Shown in pieces: positions 21,500-29,478 of a stretch of 64,000 nucleotides of DNA. Location of the stretch: NCBI RefSeq assembly GCF_000744655.1, contig NZ_JQMJ01000004.1:5828001-5892000 (forward strand), given 5' to 3'. The notes below the pieces were generated by a model. The model was not told where the DNA came from. It saw nothing but the letters and a program-made list of their open reading frames with translations, and did not search any database. How positions within the stretch are numbered: position 1 is the first letter of the stretch; every line of letters begins with the position of its first letter. This DNA comes from Streptacidiphilus rugosus AM-16. Lineage in GTDB: Bacteria; Actinomycetota; Actinomycetes; Streptomycetales; Streptomycetaceae. Made by a program: the position numbers and the translations under genes.

Positions 21500-23316
21500 C
21501 GCTGACCGTGACCACCGCCGCCACCTCCACCTCCTCCGCCACCTCGGCCGACCCCGCCACCACCGGCTTCCTGCGCGACGGCGTCCCGCACCGGATCGTC
21601 TCGGCCGCGGTGCACTACTTCAGGATCCACCCCGACCAGTGGCGCGACCGGCTGCTGCGGCTGCGCGCCATGGGCGTCAACACCGTCGAGACCTACGTCC
21701 CCTGGAACCTGCACGAACGCGAACGCGGCAGCTTCGACTTCAGCGGCTGGAAGGACGTGGCGGCCTTCGTCGGGCTCGCGGGCGAGCTGGGCCTGGACGT
21801 GATCGTCCGGCCCGGGCCGTACATCTGCGGGGAGTGGGAGTTCGGCGGCCTGCCCGCGTGGCTGCTGGCGGATCCCGCGATCCGGCTGCGCCGCAGCGAG
21901 CCCCGCTACCTGGCCGCCGTCGACGCCTGGTTCGACGCCGTGCTGCCCCGGCTGACGCCGCTCCAGGACGACCGCGGCGGGCCGATCGTGGCCATGGGGG
22001 TGGAGAACGAGTACGGCAGCTACGGCAACGACACCGCCTACCTGGCCCATCTGCGCGACGGGATGCGCGCCCGGGGCGTCAGCTGTCTGCTGTTCACGGC
22101 CGACGGGGCCGAGGACCGCTTCCAGCTGGGCGGACGCCTGCCCGGGGTGCTGACCACGGGCACCTTCGGTTCCCGGCCCGCCGAGGCGCTGGACTGCCTG
22201 CGTCGGCACCAGCCGGAGGGGCCGCTGGTGTGCCTGGAATTCTGGGACGGCTGGTTCGACCACTGGGGCCGGCCGCACCGGGTGCGCGATCCCCACGACG
22301 CCGCCGCGACACTGGACGCGCTGCTCGCCGCCGGGGCCTCGATCAACATCTACATGGCGCACGGCGGCACCAACTTCGGCTGGTGGAACGGCGCCAACCA
22401 CGACGGCACGCACTATCTGCCCACCGTCACCAGCTACGACTACGACGCGCCGGTCGGCGAGGCGGGCGAGCTGACGCCCAAGTTCCACGCCTTCCGTGAG
22501 GTCATCGCCCGCCATCTGGGCCCGATCCCGCACCCGCTGCCGGCGCCCGCGCCCCGGTCGGCCCCGCAGTCGGTCCGGCCGCTGGAGCGGCTGGCACTCG
22601 CCGACTGCCTGGACGAGCTGGGCAAGCCGGGGCACTGGCGCGACCCCGAACCGATGGAGACGGTCGGCCAGTCGCTCGGTCTGATCCACTACCGGACCCG
22701 GCTGCGCGGTCCGCTCGCCACGACCGAACTGCGGGTGGACGGGGTGGCCGATCGCGCCCAGGTCTTCCTCGACGGCGAACCGATCGGGCTGCTCGAACGG
22801 AACCGACCCGAAGAGTCGATCACGCTGAGCGTCCCCGCCGAGGGCGCCGAGCTGGAGCTGCTGGTCGAGAACCAGGGCCGGATCAACTACGGTCCGCTGC
22901 TCGCCGACCGCAAGGGCATCACCGGCGGCGTGCGGCTGGACGGGCAGTACCAGTTCGGCTGGGAGATCCGGCCGCTGCCCCTCGACCCGCTGCCGGAGCT
23001 GCCGTTCGCGACAGCCCGGGAAACGGGGAGCGCCCCCGGCCCGGCCTTCCACCGCTTCGAGCTGGACGTCCCGACCCCAGCCGACGGCTTCCTGGCACTG
23101 CCGGGCTGGACCAAGGGCGTGATCTGGCTGAACGGCTTCACCCTCGGCCGCTACTGGGAGATCGGCCCGCAGCGCACCCTCTACGCCCCCGCGCCGCTGT
23201 GGCGCGCCGGACGCAACGAGGTGGTGGTGCTGGAACTGCACGAGCCCGGTTCCGTGCTGGAGCTGAGGGACCGGCCCGACCTCGGCCCGACCGAGACCGC
23301 GCCCTGTGACTTCTGA
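21496..23316 (+). CDS. Glycoside hydrolase family 35 beta-galactosidase
   Basis: A 606-residue retaining beta-galactosidase. The catalytic TIM barrel (about 25-345) has the GH35 signature GPYICGEWEFGGLP, the acid/base in VENEYGSYG (about Glu172) and the nucleophile in CLEFWDGWFDHWG (about Glu248). Beta-sandwich domains follow (about 395-600, ending GWTKGVIWLNGFTLGRYW). No signal peptide is seen; the Thr/Ser/Ala-rich N-terminal 22 residues are not a secretion signal, so it acts inside the cell. It is the last gene of the operon and is preceded by an ATGA overlap. Its stop codon is the first base triplet of a 16-bp tandem repeat. Confidence 0.93.
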   Translation: MTLTVTTAATSTSSATSADPATTGFLRDGVPHRIVSAAVHYFRIHPDQWRDRLLRLRAMGVNTVETYVPWNLHERERGSFDFSGWKDVAAFVGLAGELGLDVIVRPGPYICGEWEFGGLPAWLLADPAIRLRRSEPRYLAAVDAWFDAVLPRLTPLQDDRGGPIVAMGVENEYGSYGNDTAYLAHLRDGMRARGVSCLLFTADGAEDRFQLGGRLPGVLTTGTFGSRPAEALDCLRRHQPEGPLVCLEFWDGWFDHWGRPHRVRDPHDAAATLDALLAAGASINIYMAHGGTNFGWWNGANHDGTHYLPTVTSYDYDAPVGEAGELTPKFHAFREVIARHLGPIPHPLPAPAPRSAPQSVRPLERLALADCLDELGKPGHWRDPEPMETVGQSLGLIHYRTRLRGPLATTELRVDGVADRAQVFLDGEPIGLLERNRPEESITLSVPAEGAELELLVENQGRINYGPLLADRKGITGGVRLDGQYQFGWEIRPLPLDPLPELPFATARETGSAPGPAFHRFELDVPTPADGFLALPGWTKGVIWLNGFTLGRYWEIGPQRTLYAPAPLWRAGRNEVVVLELHEPGSVLELRDRPDLGPTETAPCDF

Positions 23317-23409
23317 CAGGAGTGACGTCTGACGGGAGTGACGTCTGACAGGAGTGATGCCTGACGGGAGTGACGTCTGACAGGTGCGAGGTCTGACAGG
23401 TGCGCCGCC
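23314..23409. repeat. Six tandem 16-bp repeats over the GH35 stop codon
   Basis: Six units of TGACRGGAGTGACGTC-like sequence start at 23314, 23330, 23346, 23362, 23378 and 23394; the last two are more diverged, and a partial copy follows. Every unit begins TGAC, so the stop TGA of the GH35 gene is the first triplet of the array. It fills the space to the convergent thymidine kinase gene. Confidence 0.85.
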
Positions 23410-23433
23410 TGACGGGCCGGGCTCGCGGTCGGA

Positions 23434-24099
23434 TCAGATCTGCTGCCCCGAGGCGCTCTCGAACGGAAGCACGTCCGGCGAGAGCGCCCCGGCGCGGGCG
23501 GTCGCGGCCGTCATCTGCCGCCGGTGGTGGCGGCGGCACAGCACCTCGTAGCCCACCTGGTCCGCGTTCACGGCCACATCCCCGACCACGACCTGCGCGC
23601 CCTCGACGACCATCACCCCGCCGACGGTCCGCGCGTTGTGCGTGGCCCGCGCGCCGCACCAGCACAGCGCCTCGACCTGCAGCACCTCGACCCGGTCGGC
23701 CAGTTCGATCAGCCGGGCCGAGCCGGGGAAGAGCCGGGTGCGGAAGTCCGTGGTGATGCCGAAGGTGAACACGTCGATCGAGAGGTCGTCCACGATCCTG
23801 GCCAGCTGATCGACCTGTCGTGATTCGAAGAACTGGGCCTCGTCGCAGATCAGGTAGTCGATCCTGGCGCCCGCCGAGAGCAGCGCGACCACGTGCGCGT
23901 GGAAGTCGAGGTCGTCGCCGACCTCCACCGCCTCGGTGCTCAGGCCCAGCCTGCTCGACAGGATCGCCGCACCGGCGCGGTCGTTGCGGGTGAAGATGAT
24001 CCCCTGCCGCCCGCGCGCCCGGTGGTTGTGGTCCATCTGCAGCGCCAGCGTCGACTTGCCGCAGTCCATGGTCCCGGAGAAGAAGACGAGATCAGCCAC
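23434..24099 (-). CDS. tdk: Thymidine kinase (TK1 type)
   Basis: A 221-residue cytosolic enzyme that phosphorylates thymidine with ATP in pyrimidine salvage. The P-loop reads FFSGTMDCGKST (about 6-17), the catalytic Glu is in CDEAQFF, and zinc ligands are supplied by CWC (LCWCGARATHN) and the Cys of LCRRHHR. GTG at 24099 has a GGAGG ribosome site inside the end of the upstream phosphodiesterase gene; the genes overlap by 8 bp. The C-terminal tail is longer than in short bacterial TK1 enzymes. Confidence 0.93.
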   Translation of the reverse strand: MADLVFFSGTMDCGKSTLALQMDHNHRARGRQGIIFTRNDRAGAAILSSRLGLSTEAVEVGDDLDFHAHVVALLSAGARIDYLICDEAQFFESRQVDQLARIVDDLSIDVFTFGITTDFRTRLFPGSARLIELADRVEVLQVEALCWCGARATHNARTVGGVMVVEGAQVVVGDVAVNADQVGYEVLCRRHHRRQMTAATARAGALSPDVLPFESASGQQI

Positions 24100-25276
24100 G
24101 ACGCACCTCCAGCAGCGGCACCAGCTGCTCCGACGGGTGCATCGACCCGTGCAACCCCACCATCGACGACTCCCCCGGCTCCCGGCGCGTGGCCACCACG
24201 GCGGCGTCCGCGGCCGCGACCGCGACGACGTCGCCGATCCGCCCGCGCACCCGCTCCTCCACGACGGGCCCGAACCAGCCCGCCGTGACCGCCTCGTCGC
24301 GCGAGGCGATCCAGAACCTGTCCCCCAGCTGCTCCCGCCAGGCGGCCAGCACGTCGGCCTCGGCGCCCGGCTGGGCGTAGACGTGCCGCGCCCGGCCCTC
24401 GCCGCCCAGCAGCAGCACACCCTCGCGCAGCTCCTGCTGTTCCGGCGCGTCGAAATCGACGCGCGCCCCCGCCGCCGGGTCGACCGGAAGGTCGACCATG
24501 CCGTGGTCGGCGGTCACGTAGAGCGCCGAGCGCGGCGGCAGCTGCTCCGCCAGGCGCTGTGCCAGCCGGTCGACCACCATCAGCTGACCCCGCCAGGCGT
24601 CGGAGCCGACCCCGTGCCGGTGGCCCATCGCGTCGAGCTCGCTGTAGTACGTGTAGACCAGGGCCCGGTCGGAGGCGGCCAGCCGCTCGGCGGCCAGGTC
24701 CGTCCGCTCCTCGCCGGAGAGCCGGCCGAGGAACTCGCCGCCCGAGAGCGCGACCTCGGTCAGCGGGGTGAACTCGAACATCGGCGAGGAGACCTGGCAG
24801 GTCGGGACGCCCGCCGCGTGCGTCTTCCGGAACACGGTCGGATGCGGCTGCCAGGTGCGCGGCGTCACGTGCGGCTGCCAGCGGAGCTGGTTCATCAGCC
24901 GCTTCTCGCCGGGGATCCTGACCAGATAGCCGGCCAGGCCGTGCTCACCCGGCGGGCGGCCGGTGCCGAAGGAGGCCAGGCTGGTCGCGGTGGTGGACGG
25001 GAAGCCGACGGTGAGCGGGCGGCCGCTGCCCGCGAGCGAGCTCGGCAGCAGTGAGGTGAGGAACGGTGCCTCGTCGGGGTGACTGCGGATCAGTTCCCAG
25101 CCCAGGCCGTCCACCAGGAAGACGCAGACCCGGTCCGCCGCCGGCAGTTCCAGCCCGGTCGGGGGCACGCCGTCGGCGCCGGTCAGACCGAACCCCGCCG
25201 CCACGGCAGGCAGGACGTCGGCGAGCGAGGCTGTGCCGTAGGCGGGCACCGGCGCGGCGGAGAGAGGGAGAGTCAT
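24092..25276 (-). CDS. Nucleotide pyrophosphatase/phosphodiesterase-family protein
   Basis: A 394-residue alkaline-phosphatase-superfamily hydrolase. The metal and nucleophile residues are visible in VFLVDGLGWE, GFPSTTATSLASFG (Thr), YSELDAMGHRHG, YVTADHGMVDLP and a final GLHGSMHPSE. No secretion signal is seen. It is adjacent to tdk with an 8-bp overlap and downstream of the DUF5998 gene, an arrangement conserved in streptomycetes (established from memory of S. coelicolor gene order). The ribosome site at ATG 25276 is weak. The 179-bp space upstream holds degenerate GGGACGGNGAA-type repeats but no gene. Substrate unknown. Confidence 0.85.
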   Translation of the reverse strand: MTLPLSAAPVPAYGTASLADVLPAVAAGFGLTGADGVPPTGLELPAADRVCVFLVDGLGWELIRSHPDEAPFLTSLLPSSLAGSGRPLTVGFPSTTATSLASFGTGRPPGEHGLAGYLVRIPGEKRLMNQLRWQPHVTPRTWQPHPTVFRKTHAAGVPTCQVSSPMFEFTPLTEVALSGGEFLGRLSGEERTDLAAERLAASDRALVYTYYSELDAMGHRHGVGSDAWRGQLMVVDRLAQRLAEQLPPRSALYVTADHGMVDLPVDPAAGARVDFDAPEQQELREGVLLLGGEGRARHVYAQPGAEADVLAAWREQLGDRFWIASRDEAVTAGWFGPVVEERVRGRIGDVVAVAAADAAVVATRREPGESSMVGLHGSMHPSEQLVPLLEVRRG

Positions 25277-25455
25277 CAAGTCGTTTCTGTGCGGGCCGCC
25301 GGTGCCGGCGGTGCTGCCGGTCGCTCCCGGAAGCAGGAGTACGGAGAAACCCTGGGACAGCGAAACGGCGGGACGGGGAGAACGGGGGACGGAGAACCTG
25401 CGGGACGGCGAACCGGGGCACGGCGCAACCGTGGGGCCGGGTGGCGGCCGGCCCG

Positions 25456-26046
25456 TCACTCCGGTGTGCGGGCCGTGGCCTCCGACAGTGCCTGGGCGAA
25501 GGCGAGGGCCTGCGCCACCGTCTCCGGACCGTCCCCCGCCTCGCTCACCCGCAGCGACAGGTCGTCGGCGGTCGAGGAGCCGGTGTAACCGTGGTCGGCG
25601 TCGCAGTTCGGGTCGCCACAGGCGGCGGGCTCCAGGTCGATCCGGGAGACCGCGCCCCAGCCGATGGTCAGCACGACCTCGCGCGGCAGGGTGCCGCGCG
25701 TGTACTGCTCCGGGTTCGCCACGACGCGGCTGACCACGACGGACGAGATCCGGTCGATCTTGACGCTCTCGGTGGAGGTCGTCGCGTAGGGCACCGGGGA
25801 GGTGTCGTCCGCGCCCTGCTCGTCGGTGTGGCTGACGATGAAGCGCGTCCCCGTCAGCACCAGCACGGTGACGTGCCGGCGCACCTCGTTGGCGTCGAAG
25901 GTGGTCTCCTGGTGGACCAGGAAGGCGTCGACACCGTCGCTGCCCACGGCCTGCTCGACGGCCTCGGACACGAGGGTCGGGTAGTAGCCGCTGCGCTCGA
26001 TCGCGGAGCGCAGCCCCTGGGTGGTGGTCGTACCGGTCTTCGCCAT
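25456..26046 (-). CDS. DUF5998 protein, conserved actinobacterial
   Basis: A 196-residue soluble protein of the DUF5998 family, well conserved in actinomycetes and not functionally characterised as far as I know. Segments such as VDAFLVHQETTFDANEVRRH and VPYATTSTESVKIDRISSVV suggest a mostly beta fold resembling PH-like proteins; a Cys-rich GDPNCDADHGY loop lies near the middle. The start is taken at ATG 26046 (AKTGTTTTQG). An ATG 9 bp upstream is possible but lacks a better ribosome site. It sits 31 bp downstream of the acetyltransferase/ligase gene. Confidence 0.82.
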   Translation of the reverse strand: MAKTGTTTTQGLRSAIERSGYYPTLVSEAVEQAVGSDGVDAFLVHQETTFDANEVRRHVTVLVLTGTRFIVSHTDEQGADDTSPVPYATTSTESVKIDRISSVVVSRVVANPEQYTRGTLPREVVLTIGWGAVSRIDLEPAACGDPNCDADHGYTGSSTADDLSLRVSEAGDGPETVAQALAFAQALSEATARTPE

Positions 26047-26077
26047 ACCTACCATCCTGGCACGACCGGGGCCGGAC

Positions 26078-28723
26078 TCATGCCAGCGCGCGCGGCCCCA
26101 GATCCGTCCGTGCGGGCAGCCGGGCCAGTCGGACCCCCGCTCCCCGCACGGTCAGGCCCCGCGGCGCGACCCGTACCGGATCGAGTGTGAGCGAGGCGAC
26201 CTCCGGCAGGTCGTCGACCAGCTGGGACACCCGGAGCAGCAGTTCCTCCAGCGCGGCGGTGTCCACCGGCTCGGATCCGCGCCAGCCGAAGAGCAGCGGG
26301 GCCGCCTTGACCTCGCGGATCAGCGACGCGGCCTCGGACCCGGTGGCCGGGATGAGCCGGTGCGCCACATCACCGAGCAGCTCGGAGGCGGCCCCGGCCA
26401 GCCCGAAGGAGAGGATCGCGCCGACGGCCGGGTCGACGCTGGCGGAGATGGTGACGTCGACGACCTGCTTCGGGTCGGACCGGGTCGCGTCGGCCTCCTG
26501 CGGGGCGTGCGCGTCGAGTCCCACGCCGTAGCAGGCGAGCAGCTGCGCGGTCGTGGCCTCGTCCAGCACCGCCTCGGCCCGCTTGCCCTCCAGCGCCTCG
26601 GCGACGATCGCCCGCGCCTGCTGCTCCGCGACGTCCTCGAAGTCGGGGAAGGTCCGCTCCACCGCGCTCCGCTCCCGCCAGGCCGCGTAGCGCACCGCGT
26701 GCGCCAGCGCCCGCACCGCCCGCTCCGGCCGCGGATAGCCCGGCACCCGCCATGCCGCACCCGCGGCATGGCCGTCGACGCCCGCGTCGACCTGGTCCCC
26801 CCCTCCGACCTGGTTCCCGTCCCCGATCTGGTCCCCGTTCCCGATCTGGTCCAGCAGCTCCGGCATCGCCAGATGCACGATCAGCATCGGCTTGCCCGCC
26901 TCGCGGGCCCGCCGCGCCGACTCGCGCAGCGCGGCGGCGAACGGGGCGGTGTCGAGCAGCGGCGCCCGCTCCGGCAGCGGGGCCTGCGCGAGCAGGCCGG
27001 AGCCGGGGAAGTGCGGGAATCCGCCCGCGCCGATCGGCGGGATCACCACCGCGACCACGGCGTCGCTGTCCGGTCGGTCGATCGCCGCCTTCAGGCCGCG
27101 GCGGAAGTCGTCGGGCCCCGCGCCGGTCGTCAGGTCGTGCGGGAGCAGCGGTTGGAGTCCGGCGCTCAGCGCGGCGTCGTGGGTGAGCAGACCGAGCGAG
27201 TCCGAGTTGCCGACGATGGCGATCCGGCCGCCGGGCGGCAGCGGTTGGTGGGCGAGCAGGTCGGCGGCGTCGTAGAGCTCGGTGATGGTGTCCACCCGGA
27301 TCACTCCGGCCTGCTCGAAGAGAGTGTCGACGGTGCTGTCCGCCATCCGGGTGACGATGCCGGTGTGCCCGGCCGGGATGCTCCTGGTGTCCCGGCCGCC
27401 CTTCACCACGACCAGCGGCTTGCGCGCCGCCACCCTGCGGGCCAGCCGGCTGAACTTCCGCGGATTGCCGAAGGACTCCAGATAGAGCAGCGCCACGCCG
27501 GTGGCCTCGTCCTCCTCCCAGAACTGCAGCAGGTCGTTGCCGGAGACGTCGGCCCGGTTGCCGACCGAGACGAAGCTGGAGATGCCGAGACCGCGCCGGT
27601 ACGCCGCCTCCAGCAGCGCCGCGCCGATCGCGCCGGACTGCGAGAAGATCCCCAGCGGCCCGGTGCCCGGCAACTGCGGCGACAGCGAGGCGTCCAGGCG
27701 CACCTGCGGATCGGTGTTGATCAGCCCGAACGCGTTCGGCCCGAGCACCCGCATCCCGGCCGCCCGCGCCTGCCCCACCAACTGCCGCTGCCGGGCGCGC
27801 CCGTCCACCCCGGTCTCGGCGTAGCCGGCCGTGATCACCACCAGTCCCCGCACGCCCGCCGCGCCGCAGTCGGCCACCACGTCGGGGACCTGCTCGGCCG
27901 GTACCGCGACGACCGCGAGGTCCACCGGCTCCGTGACGTCGCCGATGCGCGCGTGCACCGGCACCCCGTCGAGCTCGGTCAGCGGCGCCGCCGCCTTGTT
28001 GATCGCGTACAGGCTCCCGGTGAAGCCGCCCGCGACCAGGTTGCGCAGCAGTGTGCGCCCCACCCCGAGCGGGTTCCTCCCGGCTCCGATCACCGCGACC
28101 GAACGCGGCGAGAAGAGGCGCTGCATCGACCGGGCTTCCGCGCGGTGCTCACGCGCCCGCATGACCGCCAGGGAATCCTCGGTGGGTTCCAGGTCCAGCT
28201 CGAAGTGGAGGACGCCGTCGGTGTAGCTGCGCCGTTGGATGTATCCGGCCTCGGTGAAGACCGTCGCCATCTTCCTGTTGTCCGGCAGCACCTCCGCCGT
28301 GAAGCGGAGGATCCCGCGCTCCCTGGCGCAGGCGGCGATGTGCTCCAGGAGCGCCGAGGCGACGCCGCGCCCCTGGTGCGCGTCCTGGACCAGGAAGGCG
28401 ACCTCGGCCCCCGTCCCCGAGCCGGAGGGCCGTCCGGCGGCGTCGATCCTGTCGTACCGGACGGTGGCGATGAACTCGTCCCTGACCAGGACCGCCAGCC
28501 CGACCCGGTCGACGAAGTCGTGGTGGGTGAAGTGCCGCACGTCGCGGGCGGAGAGCCTTGGGTAGGGAGCGAAGAAGCGGTAGTACTTCGACTGGTCGGA
28601 GACCCGCTGGTAAAAGGCCACCAGGCGGTCGGCGTCGTCCGGGACGATCGGCCTGATCCGCGCCGTGCCGCCGTCACGCAGCACGATGTCGGCCTCCCAG
28701 TGGGCCGGGTAGCTTTCGCTCAC
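26078..28723 (-). CDS. GNAT acetyltransferase fused to ADP-forming acyl-CoA synthetase-like domains (Pat-type)
   Basis: An 881-residue fusion. Residues about 1-165 are a GNAT domain (VAFLVQDAHQGRGVASALLE is the acetyl-CoA loop). Then come a CoA-binding Rossmann domain (about 195-325, SVAVIGAGRNPLGVGRTLLR), a succinyl-CoA-ligase-like domain with the candidate phosphohistidine in SIPAGHTGIV, and a C-terminal ATP-grasp-like part (about 690-881). Actinobacterial proteins of this architecture are protein lysine acetyltransferases that modify enzymes such as acetyl-CoA synthetase; ligase activity is often lost. A Gly/Asn-Gln repeat (QIGNGDQIGDGNQVGGGDQV, about 632-651) is an odd insertion. The start is GTG at 28723. 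Confidence 0.85.
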   Translation of the reverse strand: MSESYPAHWEADIVLRDGGTARIRPIVPDDADRLVAFYQRVSDQSKYYRFFAPYPRLSARDVRHFTHHDFVDRVGLAVLVRDEFIATVRYDRIDAAGRPSGSGTGAEVAFLVQDAHQGRGVASALLEHIAACARERGILRFTAEVLPDNRKMATVFTEAGYIQRRSYTDGVLHFELDLEPTEDSLAVMRAREHRAEARSMQRLFSPRSVAVIGAGRNPLGVGRTLLRNLVAGGFTGSLYAINKAAAPLTELDGVPVHARIGDVTEPVDLAVVAVPAEQVPDVVADCGAAGVRGLVVITAGYAETGVDGRARQRQLVGQARAAGMRVLGPNAFGLINTDPQVRLDASLSPQLPGTGPLGIFSQSGAIGAALLEAAYRRGLGISSFVSVGNRADVSGNDLLQFWEEDEATGVALLYLESFGNPRKFSRLARRVAARKPLVVVKGGRDTRSIPAGHTGIVTRMADSTVDTLFEQAGVIRVDTITELYDAADLLAHQPLPPGGRIAIVGNSDSLGLLTHDAALSAGLQPLLPHDLTTGAGPDDFRRGLKAAIDRPDSDAVVAVVIPPIGAGGFPHFPGSGLLAQAPLPERAPLLDTAPFAAALRESARRAREAGKPMLIVHLAMPELLDQIGNGDQIGDGNQVGGGDQVDAGVDGHAAGAAWRVPGYPRPERAVRALAHAVRYAAWRERSAVERTFPDFEDVAEQQARAIVAEALEGKRAEAVLDEATTAQLLACYGVGLDAHAPQEADATRSDPKQVVDVTISASVDPAVGAILSFGLAGAASELLGDVAHRLIPATGSEAASLIREVKAAPLLFGWRGSEPVDTAALEELLLRVSQLVDDLPEVASLTLDPVRVAPRGLTVRGAGVRLARLPARTDLGPRALA

Positions 28724-28919
28724 GTGCCCAGGTTATCCGCCGTCGCAGGCGGGTACCGTGCGACTCGGCAGGCCCGACGAGGCGGTTGCGCCCCGTCCGG
28801 CACTCGGCTCACCACACGGCCGGCGAGGTCGTCGACGACATGAGCGGAAGGGCGGGATGAAAGGCCTGAGTTGCGTCCGACCGGCTGCGAACGCCGCGAT
28901 GCGGCGGAGACCGTGCGAG

Positions 28920-28935
28920 AATGGTCTAGACAACA
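28920..28935. promoter_or_regulatory. DasR-like operator (dre) upstream of ptsH
   Basis: AATGGTCTAGACAACA contains TGGTCTAGAC and closely resembles the DasR responsive element ACTGGTCTAGACCAGT. DasR is the GntR repressor of GlcNAc uptake and PTS genes in Streptomyces, and ptsH is a known target there. The site is 90 bp before the HPr start. The rest of the 301-bp gap 28724-29024 shows no gene. Confidence 0.75.
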
Positions 28936-29024
28936 TCGGGGCCCGGGCGGACCGGCAGGGCGCAGAAAGCGCCGAATATCCTGAGTTGTCCGATTGAACC
29001 TGCACCTCGCGAAAGGCACGCACC

Positions 29025-29303
29025 ATGGCAGAGCGCCGCGTCACCATCGGATGGCCCGAGGGCCTGCATGCCCGTCCCGCCTCCGTCTTCGTCCGCGCCG
29101 CGGGCGCCGTGGGCGTTCCGGTGACCATCGCCAAGAACGGCGGCGACCCCGTCAACGCCGCCTCGATGCTGGCCCTGCTGGGCCTGGGTGCCCAGGCGGG
29201 CGAGGAGGTCGTGCTCGCCTCCGACGCCGAAGGCGCCGACGCCGCGCTGGACCGCCTCGCGAAGCTGGTCTCCGAGGGCCTGGACGAGTTGCCCGCCGCC
29301 TGA
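29025..29303 (+). CDS. ptsH: HPr phosphocarrier protein of the PTS
   Basis: A 92-residue cytosolic phosphocarrier that passes phosphate from enzyme I to sugar-specific enzyme IIA proteins. The phosphohistidine is His15 in GLHARPASVF and the conserved serine site is Ser47 in NAASMLAL. Length and fold match the family. It is a single-gene unit flanked by a DasR-like operator (28920-28935) and a strong hairpin terminator (29351-29385). In streptomycetes PTS activity mainly serves N-acetylglucosamine and fructose. Confidence 0.95.
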   Translation: MAERRVTIGWPEGLHARPASVFVRAAGAVGVPVTIAKNGGDPVNAASMLALLGLGAQAGEEVVLASDAEGADAALDRLAKLVSEGLDELPAA

Positions 29304-29350
29304 CCCGCGGGCCCGTCCCATCACTGCACCCGTGCACACGCAGTCCGCAG

Positions 29351-29388
29351 AGGGCCGCGTCGCTCCCTCCGAGCGGCGCGGCCCTTTG
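29351..29388 (+). terminator. Terminator of ptsH
   Basis: A 15-bp stem (29351-29365 with 29371-29385, one G-U pair) with a CCTCC loop is followed by TTT, 48 bp after the HPr stop. Confidence 0.85.
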
Positions 29389-29478
29389 CGTTACCGGCCT
29401 CGGCGTTGCGTGCTTGACCGGCCCGCGGTCGGCTGGAACGGTGTGTCCGGCCGGTGCGGCCCCTCGGGAGGAGAAGCA

